A DNA stretch of 64,000 bases from Osedax fenrisi (lineage: Eukaryota; Annelida; Polychaeta; Sabellida; Siboglinidae). This document shows positions 1-10,600 of this stretch, in pieces; the first letter of the stretch is position 1, and every line of letters begins with the position of its first letter. Position numbers and translations under genes: made by a program. The stretch lies in assembly GCA_964019155.1 (NCBI GenBank), contig OZ025239.1:5554883-5618882 (forward strand), given 5' to 3'. The notes below the pieces were generated by a model, which was not told where the DNA came from, ran no database searches, and worked only from the letters and a program-made list of their open reading frames with translations.

Positions 1-339
1 ATAATAAATATACTATACGCAATATGTATTATTAGAATCTTTGAAATACTATATGCCTAGACATTTGAGTCCTGTATATGAGTTACTTCACTTATGTGTA
101 TAGACACACTGTATACCATAGCTATTGAGTGGAGTTCTCACTCTAATGGCTATGGTGTATACTATTGTATATAATGTATACTATACACTGTATAGTATAT
201 AGTATATAGTATACATACATAATTATTTGAATAACTTGAAGTGAAGTGAAGTCACTACTCATATATAGGACTCATATGTCTGAGTATATAGTATTTCAAA
301 GATTCTAATAATACATATTGCGTATAGTATATTTATTAT
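1..339. mobile_element. Palindromic foldback MITE (may extend left of the window)
   Basis: The first ~100 bases recur as their reverse complement at the right end: the left begins ATAATAAATATACTATACGC and the right ends with its mirror at 320-339. Landmarks such as AGAATCTTTGAAATACTATA and the GAGTCC/GGACTC blocks are mirrored too. The centre (about 105-165) has a further short inverted repeat around ACCATAGCTATTGAG and CTAATGGCTATGGT. No coding capacity. A one-sided relative lies at 2725-2870, so this is a dispersed family. Confidence 0.72.
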
Positions 340-342
340 GTT

Positions 343-1144
343 TATAGTTTATTTATTTAATAATCATTATTTATATTATATTATATATTAAGATCAATTT
401 ATTGAAATATTGATATACTATAGTTCTATTAATATTACGAAACATTTTCTTAGCAAAATCTTTTAAATGATATATAATACGGTTTTTTATAGTAAAATTT
501 ATTTTAAAAAATAGTTATTTTATAATACTATTTTGTGATCCGTTTAAAAATTAAGATCATACTTTTAGGGATCATTTCTATAGTATGTTTCGCCAGGATA
601 TCAGATAAAACTGATACCGAACCAACAATTGTGATGACGATTCACAGTATTCATTTCTGAGCGTGAAGTTGATCAACTACAGACCTCGTCTGTTGTTTTT
701 CATTGAAGATCGTTCGTGTCTTTATTTCATAAAGATATCGAGGGAATGAATACATTCTGAACAATTTTTTACAACTAATGATTTATAATTTTATACTTAT
801 AATATATATAGTAATCTATACATTAATATATGTATTGTATTTTATTACTTTTATAATGCATACATAGTAAACAGTGTACTATACAGATCTAGGTATATTA
901 TGTATATAGTTAATTATATATATATATATATATATACATTTATATATACATATATATAGTTAATTATATATATATATATACATGTATATTATACATTATA
1001 TTAATGTATGTAGTTCAATCGAAGATTATTCCCATATATTGATAAAATCTCTTGTTCAATACTAATTAAATTTAAGTGAATTTTGCAATGATAATTCTCA
1101 AATCACATAATCTTAATTTAAAAAAGTTATTTATAAGTTTTTTA

Positions 1145-1181
<37 letters not shown>

Positions 1182-1698
1182 TGACTCATCAGATTGGGTA
1201 TTTGGTGAGCTACACAATTATATGATATTATTAGTGTTATAAATTACTTTATAGACTACAACTTTGTAGGCTATAACAGTTTCTTAAATATATATTATAC
1301 AACATTATAATACCATATATATATATATGTATTTATAATGGATTATTAATATGATTTTTATATTATATTCCTTATCTTATACACCATTCTACACTTTATC
1401 ACTTTACAATAATAATGTATAACTTATGTTAACATGTATTTATATACTATAGTATACATTATATACATTATAATGTAGGCAGACGTACGACGTCGTGTAC
1501 TAAAACTACCTACATATATTGAATGAATTTCTGAACCATTCCGAAATAGATTTAGCTTCACAATTATGAGCGTAAAATAATATCTATTATTCTGAATACA
1601 AGTCACAATATGATGTGGTATCAACATTATTTATATATTGTAATTAATACTCGTATAGAAGAAGTTCAAATGTATTTATTTTAAAAACCATGTACAAT
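343..1698. other. Gene-free AT-rich stretch
   Basis: Very AT-rich DNA with several (TA)n tracts, notably 916-985, 1150-1178 and 1315-1328. I see no exon-like GC island, RNA gene or recognisable element. Confidence 0.6.
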
Positions 1699-2129
1699 CC
1701 CAGCAAACAGTAAGAGCAGCATAATAGCAGCATAACAGCAAATGCTAGAGCCTCAAATGTTTACATTGTGCTATTATGCTGCTATTAAATGTCTATTATG
1801 CTGCTATTATGCTGCTATTAATTAGTAATGATATTATGCTGCTGTTATGCTGCTGTTATGCTGCTATTATGCTGATATTATGCTGCTATTAATTTTAAAT
1901 GTCTATTATGCTGCTATTATGCTGCTATTATTATAATAGCAGCATAATTATGCTATAGACATTAGACATTAAAGCAATAGACATTACAAATTAATAGCAG
2001 CATAATATCAGCATAACAGCAGCATAATATCATTACAAATTAATAGCAGCATAATAGCACAATGTAAACATTTGAGGCTCTAGCATTTGCTGTTATGCTG
2101 CTATTATGCTGCTCTTACTGTTTGCTGGG
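1699..2129. mobile_element. CCCAGCAAAC foldback MITE, copy 1 (AGCAGCATAAT core)
   Basis: Starts CCCAGCAAACAGTAAGAGC and ends with the exact mirror GTTTGCTGGG. The two arms are built from an 11-bp unit, AGCAGCATAAT/C, reading one way in one arm and as ATTATGCTGCT in the other, so the whole element can fold into one long hairpin. Subterminal block CTAGAGCCTCAAATGTTTAC is present in both arms. Flanked by AT on both sides, consistent with a 2-bp target duplication. No ORF. Confidence 0.85.
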
Positions 2130-2220
2130 ATATACTGTATATAGATGTAAATCCCCGAGGTACATTTATAGATACAAATAATATGAAGATCTGATTTACC
2201 TACATTTCGATCTGGTTCTT

Positions 2221-2665
2221 CCCAGCAAACAGTAAGAGCAGCATAATAGCAGCATAACAGCAAATGCTAGAGCCTCAAATGTTTACATTATGCTATTATG
2301 CTGCTATTAAATGTCTATTATGCTGCTATTATGCTGCTATTAATTTGTAATGATATTATGCTGCGGTTATGCTGCTATTATGCTGATATTATGCTGCTAT
2401 TAATTTTAAATGTCTATTATGCTGCTATTATGCTGCTATTATTATAATAGCAGCATAATAGCAGCATAATAGACATTTAAAATTAATAGCAGCATAATAT
2501 CAGCATAATAGCAGCATAACAGCAGCATAACAGCAGCATAATATCATTACAAATTAATAGCAGCATAATAGACATTTAATAGCAGCATAATAGCACAATG
2601 TAAACATTTGAGGCTCTAGCATTTGCTGTTATGCTGCTATTATGCTGCTCTTACTGTTTGCTGGG
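2221..2665. mobile_element. CCCAGCAAAC foldback MITE, copy 2 (AGCAGCATAAT core)
   Basis: Near-complete sister of the element at 1699-2129, 91 bp downstream, with the same termini, subterminal block and 11-bp internal unit. Flanked by TT on both sides. The internal repeat number differs from copy 1. Confidence 0.85.
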
Positions 2666-2724
2666 TTGTATTCATATCTGTTAAGGGGCAAGTTGACGTG
2701 CATCTAAATCATGTGATCGATTTA

Positions 2725-2870
2725 TACGATAGTGTATACTATACACATATATTAATTTGAATTAATAAGTGAAGTAACTTTAATACAAGACTCAAATGTC
2801 TGGGCATACAGTATATCAAAGATTCTAATAATACATATTATGTATAATATATGTCCAAGGACATGACCTT
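2725..2870. repeat. Half copy of the palindromic family at 1-339
   Basis: Contains the right-arm landmarks of that element in the same order: TGAAGTAACTT, AAGACTCAAATGTCTG, then AAAGATTCTAATAATACATA. The matching left arm is missing. Confidence 0.6.
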
Positions 2871-2924
2871 GACATTTCCTTAGGTTATGTAATATACCGT
2901 ATATTTATTATTGGAATAGAAACA

Positions 2925-3035
2925 TAATAGCAGCATAATATACATTTAATGGCAACATAATAGCACCATGTAAAAAGTTGAGGCTATTAAACATTCTGTT
3001 ATGCTGCTATTATGAGGCTATTACTGTTTGCTGGG
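2925..3035. mobile_element. Diverged partial CCCAGCAAAC foldback MITE
   Basis: Ends in TACTGTTTGCTGGG with AGCAGCATAAT units and the TGAGGCT subterminal block upstream. The left end is lost and substitutions are frequent. Confidence 0.65.
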
Positions 3036-3343
3036 GTATATTAAAATATACAATAGTACTGAGGTAATATAGGTATAGCCGCCGGAACTAGTTTTTCCCA
3101 GGGGGGGTTTTAAGAAATAAGTATAATTTATCAACTAAATACTAGACTGTCATTATTTTAAAATATATCTTGTAACATATAATAGAGTACAAATTATGAT
3201 TTATTTTAAATGTTAAAACATATAATTATAATTATACTTAGTTAATTAACAACATATGAATCCCATAATGAACATATCTAGAATATTTTAAATAAATATG
3301 TATATTATAACAAGAATAAATCCCAAAATAGTTTATAAATTTA

Positions 3344-3936
3344 TTATGTTATACTTATAAACAATTTTGTACAATTATTTCTTTGGCAAAATTCTTTTAT
3401 AAATTTATTGTTGTCAATAGAATCTAATATATCCTGATGTGCATTGCAGATAGCCAATATGTTTATTTTTGCTGTGTGATTTGTTACCTTCCCAGCAAAC
3501 AATTTATCGACGCTTTTGGACACTTTTGAGAATTTATGGGCACTTTTTCGACGCTTTTGGACGCTTTGATTCCGAATCGATATATTCGTCGCTTTTTCGA
3601 CGCTTTTGGGCGCTTCAGTTCTCAATCATATTGAATTCGTCGCAAATTCGACGCTTTTGGACGCTTCAGTTCCGAATCATATTGAATTCGTCGCAAATTC
3701 GACGCTTTTGGGCGCAACAGCGTCCAAAGTACAATAGAATACTTCGACGCTTTTGGGCGCAAATTGTCATCAAAGCGACGAATTAATTCCGGAACTTTTA
3801 GGCGTATGGCATCCAAAAGCGTTGAATATATTGTTTGATGGGTTAACCACGTCTTCAATCTTCTTAACATTAACATTAACATAGAAAAGCTTCTCTCACA
3901 GGACACTGGCGTAGGTTGTACCATCAATAGGTACAA
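3344..3936 (-). pseudogene. hAT transposase C-terminal dimerisation domain, split by a MITE
   Basis: Reading leftward, the upstream part (3936-3843) encodes a segment with PTPVSCERSFS followed by LRRLKTWL, the hallmark of the hAT dimerisation domain (family pattern: ERSFS..LRRLKTWLR). Reading stops at the foldback MITE at 3491-3842. Beyond it, 3489-3344 encodes AICNAHQDILDSIDNN, which fits the next stretch of the same domain (family pattern: LALLHIHRDI...I). The CERSFS-LMLMLRR stretch carries an apparent in-frame extra LML repeat. The gene is not functional as it stands. Confidence 0.75.
3491..3842. mobile_element. CCCAGCAAAC foldback MITE with a different core (TTCGACGCTTTTGG)
   Basis: Left end CCCAGCAAACAATTTATCGA, right end TTGTTTGATGGG, flanked by TT on both sides. 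The termini match the AGCAGCATAAT elements nearby, but the interior is a quite different set of direct repeats of TTCGACGCTTTTGG(A/G)CGC. It interrupts the dimerisation domain of the hAT transposase, so it is younger than that element. Confidence 0.8.
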
Positions 3937-4000
3937 CCTAAATTGATTAATTTTGTTGTTTCTATAAAAATAATTAATATTAAATTAATAAATATATAAG

Positions 4001-4055
<55 letters not shown>

Positions 4056-5897
4056 TATATATAAATATTATATAATATATATAAATATTATATAATATAT
4101 ATATATTAGTACATACCTAAAATAATTCTTTTAGGCAATCTTTTGCATTGATCATATTCCCTACTGAATCTTTTAAAGATTGAGAATTGAAATTTCAATG
4201 GTACCATATGGTTCTTGAACATAGGTAGTTCGAGTTTTAAAGCTTGAACACTTAATTCAGTATATTTATTTATCTGAAAAATTAATAAAATATAAAATAT
4301 AATATAGAATATTGTATTTGTAATATAGTAAATATTCTATATTATTTTTTATTAATTTTTCAGATAAATAATTATTCTTAATTAAGTATAATTACTTCAG
4401 CATAATCAAATATATTTGTATTTAATAATGACAATAATAATTTATCATATGAAATTTTACTTTGATTATTTTTCAAAAATCTTTGATTTAATTCAGTAAT
4501 AAGGATATCATATATTTCAATGTGTTCTTTTCTAATGTTTTATTATTAAAAAAATATTAAATAAATAGATTATTTGTGTACAACCTCAGTATAATATTGA
4601 TATTATTGATGTCGTAATAAACATTGTTTTCTTTTCCATTGCCCGCGCAACACCCTGATTTAAAAAATAAAATATTTTTTTTTTAATATTTTGTATATAA
4701 TAATCATAATATTTGATTAATTCTCTTTACAATGGTATATATCACAGTGCATAAAAATACTTAAAAGTGACATAAATAAGCATTTATAAATACGAGCTGA
4801 AAAATAGTTCATATAAATATGATGATTTTTTCTAATCTCTAATTTTTAAAACGTGAATATCTCTGAATTAAAAAAAAACTGTTACCATCTATGTTTGAAC
4901 CACTTTCGATTATAGAAATACATATTCAAATAACATGAAATTTTCACAGTATATTAATATTATGTTACTCTTCATATATAACTATATAAAACTAATACAT
5001 CACTAATTCAATGATATATAATATTTTTTATATTTTATTGAAATTTCTTACATATTTTTTTATCTAGAAATAGCTAATATGTTAGTCCATTTTTAATATG
5101 ATTTTAATAATCTAAATCTTATAATCGATAGTTATATTTGTAGATACATATTAGTTATATAATATATAAAAAAATCAGTTGATATTTTGAAGTATTCATA
5201 GATTGAATCTATTTTTAGTATTACATGATTTTCCTATCTCCACCATGTTAAACTCATGGTGTTGCGCTGGCCCTTAAAAAGTCTAAAAATATTTATAATT
5301 ACAATTAAATAATATTATATATATATATATATGTATTAATATATGATACAAACTTTGATGGAATTTTACGTTTTCTAGGAATAAGTAATGGTAGCAAATA
5401 TAGATTTTCAGATTATTTTAAAATCTTTTCTAAATAAATGTGACAATTCATTCGTTTGTTCCTACAGTATACTGTATATATACTGTGTCGATTAACATAT
5501 TAATGAGTAAAACAATATCTTCATAGAAAGTAGCCTTTGATCCAATTACACTTATCTAATGAAATATATTTTATAACTTTTAAAATAAATATATAAATAT
5601 AAATTAATATAATTAATATAAATATATATTTATGTAATCAAGAATAATTAGTATAAGCTATAAGTAACACTAACCAATTTTTCTAATAAAGTGAATATAT
5701 CAAATGATATATTTAATGAAATATATGTAGGTAGATGTTTCTAGTAGAGTATTCTTATATGAATATGCTTTGGCGATTAGTTCAGTACTATTTACGCTTG
5801 CCATTATCAGTTTTTCTAATGCATTTATAATATATAAATAGTTATTTAAGACTGCTGATATAGCCTTACATCTGATTGTCCATCTTGTAGGACACCT

Positions 5898-6302
5898 TTA
5901 TTTGAATCTGGTTTTATCATTATCAATAGATTGGTATAAATTGCTAAATTTTCCAGATTTGCTAAAAAGAACACCAATATTATTCACAATGGATAGAGAA
6001 CCAAGTAAAGCTTTACTTTGAGCAACAGATTTACAAACACGATTTAGGCGATGAGAACTACAATATGTGTAATATGCCAAAGGTTGTTCTTTTTGTATCA
6101 GGGCGTGTGTTCCTTTGTATACAGCTGACATAGTAGACGCTCCATCATAACATTTTCCACGTAAATTAAACATGGACAGACCGATACGAATATTGGTGTC
6201 TTTCAGAATATGTGCAATAGATTCGCTAGTACTTGATGTAGATGAATAAAATCCTATACATTTTTCTTGTACATTTAGATTTTCATCAATGTATATAATC
6301 AC
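5898..6302 (-). pseudogene. hAT (TTF/ZMYM-type, DUF4371-like) transposase core fragment
   Basis: About 134 codons open on the minus strand. The segment LRGKCYDGASTMSAVYKG followed by CSSHRLN is characteristic of the RNase H-like catalytic core of this transposase group; the Asp in CYDGAS is the expected second catalytic acid. The preceding part fits the region between the first and second acids. Upstream and downstream continuity is lost through frameshifts and AT-rich decay, so this is a fossil inside the hAT element at 3074-6491. Confidence 0.8.
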
Positions 6303-6499
6303 AATCGATTAATCGATTCCTGATTTTCCAAAGTTATATCTTGGGTTCCATCGCACATTATAGAGAATGGTCATAAGAAAAATTCTTCATTTTACCTAAA
6401 TGGCAGGGGGGGTTTTAGGTATCAAAACCCCCCCATTATTTTGCCAGGGGGGGTTGCAACCCCCCAAACCCCCCCTGTTCCGGCGCCCATAAATATAGG

Positions 6500-7282
6500 T
6501 ATAGTTATAATTACTAGGGTTATGCTATAATATTTGATTTAATACTTGCTATAATTATTATATAATAATGTCTTATATGATAATACTAATATAAAACAGG
6601 GAAATCATTATCTTATAATTATCTTATAATTGTCATAATTAATTATTCTCTGATAATGGTATACTACTACTAGTAGTAGTCTACTAGACTATTATAATAA
6701 ATACAGTATCCTAAATACTATTTAAAATAATAATTATTATATTATTAGAATTATTATTATAATTTAATTATATTATTAATATAATAATTATAATAATACA
6801 TTACATTAAAACTTGCAAATTACGAATGCATTATATTAAACTATGCTCATTAACTTGGTGATTTATCGTAAGAGAGAATCTCCTGAGTATCTCAAGAGTA
6901 TTAATCACACGCATTTATAGTACCAGTAGTAGATGGTAAAGTACCAGTACTCTAAATCTACGATTAATCAGGAGTTAATCGATTTTATATTAGCGATTGC
7001 GCCAATCTAATAAACACTCGAAGCTAAACGGTAGCTAAGCCCGTGGTCTTTGATAATAGTAAACAAATTCAAATAATAAATAATACGATGCATTCGTAAT
7101 TTACGATATATATATTTTAGCGATTATCGTATAGATTTAGTTCCTTTTTCAAATATTATTAACTATATTTACTAGTTAATAAATTAATTTTAGCGTTATA
7201 TAATTTCACGTAGTATACATATGTTACATTTCTGAATAAATGATTCTTAGATTCTTCTTAGATTGAATCCGTAACTCAGTCA
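6500..7282. other. Gene-free stretch upstream of the ankyrin gene
   Basis: AT-rich with short inverted motifs (TACTACTACTAGTAGTAGTC near 6661). It must hold the promoter and 5' UTR of the gene starting at 7325, but I cannot point to a TATA box with confidence because TATA-like strings are everywhere. Confidence 0.5.
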
Positions 7283-7307
7283 CTAAGTTAGTGACTCACT
7301 AACTTAG
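7283..7307. promoter_or_regulatory. 25-nt perfect palindrome centred on an AP-1-like site
   Basis: Arms CTAAGTTAGTGA and TCACTAACTTAG are exact reverse complements around a single C, and the centre reads TGACTCA, the classical AP-1 (Fos/Jun) site. It ends 17 bases before the ATG of the ankyrin gene, so it would lie in the proximal promoter or 5' UTR. The regulatory role is inference. Confidence 0.4.
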
Positions 7308-7324
7308 TAAGTTACTAACTGAAT

Positions 7325-7417
7325 ATGTCGGTGACTAATTCTCGACGTTCTAACAATACGAATACTACCACACTTTTACAAAGACGCTCCACTCAACAAG
7401 AAATCGCCGATAAGAAA
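7325..7417 (+). CDS. ANKRD53: ANKRD53-like exon 1 (start codon)
   Basis: ATG at 7325 opens 31 codons rich in Ser, Asn and Thr, ending TQQEIADKK before the donor GTTTAT. Phase 0 joins exon 2 to give ADKKLEEDEYMSAAIGDLEW. This start was chosen because it is the only in-frame ATG upstream of exon 2 with a usable donor. Confidence 0.7.
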
Positions 7418-7535
7418 GTTTATAATTTACTAACTATATTATATAGTATAAATATTTATATTGAATATATAATATTATAATATTTTAGAAAGTATAACTA
7501 AACTATTTAGTTAATAATAACTGTAGTATACTATC

Positions 7536-7606
<71 letters not shown>

Positions 7607-10600
7607 TTAGTGTACTAATTCCATCCTGAAGTTAGCTTAATTCATTACAAATTCTCACTTTATAGGTAACTATTTCATATTAGAATATATAAAAAAATCT
7701 AAATTTTTATGTAATTGTAGTCATAAAATTAAAATATATTATCATCATTAAAGATTTAATATTCGGATATTTTCAAAATAATAAAAAATACATATTATTA
7801 TTTTTTTTATTAAGCATACTTTTTTTTAGAAGAAACCTATTTACATCATTAACATCATCATTTGAGATTTATTTTATACTATCTACATTTTAATTTATTT
7901 TGAGTACATATTATATATATATATATATATATATATTACTAATAATATATCTGCTATTTCATATTCAGTGGAATACTTTTGTATATCTATTACGTTAGTC
8001 TTTTTGAATATATAATAAATATGTAGCGAGCATTCGTCCTGATATCCGCGTACTTTTACTTATTAGCTTGAAGAGGATGAATACATGTCGGCAGCTATCG
8101 GTGACTTGGAGTGGCTGAAACAATCGCTGAAGTCTCGGAGACGCAAATCTTCAGACATTTCCTACGATAAAAATGTTTCTTTATATCTTTATATATTATT
8201 AACTACGTAGAACGTAGAAGTATATATATATATATATGTATCTAGATTATAATATCAAAATAAGCATGATTAGCAGTAACTCAACAACATATCATTTTCT
8301 CATAGTACGGATAAAAAACTATTATTTTATATAAATAATATATATTACGGAAACGAATCGCGAGAGACGGCGTTCATCGTGAAACATATCGCCTCGTCCA
8401 CTAAACGCCTAACTCATTCGATTGTGAATACCGCTCGCGTAAAACATAACGAACATCTTTATCTATCTGTCTAGTTTAGAACATTGACAACCGATATCAA
8501 TTATCTCTGTATTAGTGGTACGGACGCATATAGAAATATAAAGTAGGCAAAACGTAAACATAGGCAAAAGTAGGCCACAATAACATACGGGCGTTACGTT
8601 AATCCACGACGGCAGTAATAACGAGACACCGAGATGCTCGATATTACGCTTAACCTCACCTAGGTGTAATAGAGTGGTATTTAGCGTTAAGAGCCGCATA
8701 TATATCACGTCGGTTATACTACAATACCCATCTACCCCCTTACCCTCTACCTACCTACGTACTAGAAGAACCTGCGACTATTTGGTGTGTATATATATAT
8801 ATACTATTAGCTTATTGCTTATTTCGGGATTGTTGTTTCCCGGATAGTAAAAGTTCTCCAAACATCACGGTTCATCATAGCTACTCTCATCTCGCTCACC
8901 GGTATACCAGTTTCGCGCTCCAGATTCCTGACGTAGCTTTCTGGTGGCCTTCCGTCTTCTAGTTCCATGAGTAGGTTCCAAAAGAACTAGGTCCGAAACA
9001 ACTTCATCATCTCTAAGTAGGCAATGTCCAGCAAACTTTTAGAATCGACGTGTGATCTTTATAGATATTTATATCTTCTATAGCCCCATACAGTACTTCA
9101 TTAGTACCTTTCTGAGACCAATGTACTTTAATATCATTCGTAGAATGCGAGTGTATATCCACTATATGTGTTTTATATAAATGATTACCTTACCTGTATT
9201 ACCTTCATTACCCGTTACCTGTATTACCTATTACCTGTATTATTATTACCTTCATTACCCGTATTACCTTTACTCAGGGTTTAGCATCGGTTCACTTGGC
9301 GGCGTTGCACGGTCGTATCGACTGCCTCGTCTGGTTGCTAACGAAGCGCGACCTCGCGGTGGACACGCCCTCTCAGGTCGGGTCGTGGACCCCGCTTCAT
9401 CTGTGTATCTCCAACTCTACGGGGCGGAGGTCGTTCGATTGTCTGAAGTTGTTGCTGAAAAGGGGCGCGAACCCCGGCAGGTAAATCGGTCGTGGTAGTG
9501 GTCGTAGTTCAGTTTATTAGTACCGGAGTCGGCCACGGCATCGGCAGCACTATATAGTGGCAAATAGCTAACTATATAGTGCTATGAGTGTGAGTGCTAT
9601 TTGATTTTAGGGTGCAAGTTCTGAAATAAATGTGGCCAAAAAAGTGCGAATATGATTAAAGCGCGAGTTCTATTTATAGAGTAAATAATTGCACATTATA
9701 TAGCACATTGTTATAAGGATATTCTTAATATAAGCGCACACGTATAGCTTCTGAATATCCTTACGTATATTAATTCAATATTCAGTAAATAAATATTCAT
9801 TCATGTGTATAAAAGTATCCCTTAACGTAATAGATCCTACATCGAAGTTATTCTCTATCTAACAATAGACGCGTACTTTACATACATTATTAGCACGTCT
9901 TCGATAATAACTATATGCTCGGCTATAACTGGTAATCTTCGTAAATCTGAAATCTTTACGAAATGTATATTATTTAGGATTAAGTATATCTTGTTTCGTT
10001 CACTTTACAGGTTAACATTAATCAGTTGATATATTAGCTATTATTACATAACGCAATGCTTACATTATTATATTTATAAGAGAACATTTAACATTTTTCA
10101 TCAATATGCCTTTATATTTTCATATTATACATTATTTTAAAGAACAATCTATATCTATAATTAAAATATTTATTTATTATTCTATATGAATACAGATTTT
10201 CAATAATTACTATTCGTCTCGTAATTCACGTTTTGAAAGATTATTATTAATAATCTGTTTACTATTTCAGCAAGAACGACGATCAGATAACGCCTTTACA
10301 TCAGGCAGCCAGTGAAGGTCATATTCAATGTTTGAAGGTCAGTTCGATATTATTGCCGGCAAATCACTGAATTCACGCTATATCTTCCTTATAAGGCATT
10401 AATCACTGCAGGAGCCGACGTCGATGCAGTAGATATTAGAGGTCAAAAGGTTAATGTAATTTACTTTTCAATTAATATTTATATTATCGAGGGTGTTTTA
10501 TATTTGAGCCTGTACATTTACTTTATATAATGAAGAGGAATTATTTCCGAATATAAACAAAAATTTAAATATATACCTTCGAATAATTGATTATAATTTC

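Larger units (their letters stand above)
3074..6491 (-). mobile_element. hAT-superfamily DNA transposon with 8-bp target duplication (decayed)
   Basis: Ends are TATAGCCGCCGGAAC on the left and GTTCCGGCGCCCATA on the right, an imperfect 15-bp inverted repeat of the type seen in hAT elements with a TTF/ZMYM-like transposase. The octamer AATATAGG stands directly outside both ends (3066-3073 and 6492-6499). G-runs next to both ends are also typical of this group. Transposase fragments on the minus strand lie at 5898-6302 and 3344-3936. A foldback MITE is nested inside (3491-3842). The flanks continue to match for 5 bases (TATAG), so the exact edge could slide slightly. Confidence 0.82.

Noticed and set aside
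3469..3786. Plus-strand 105-codon ORF with RRFWTLL repeats
   Set aside because: It is the tandem-repeat core of the foldback MITE at 3491-3842.
9181..9498. Plus-strand 105-codon ORF across the third ankyrin exon
   Set aside because: Wrong frame; the ankyrin frame (9278-9480) carries the repeat motifs and correct splice sites.
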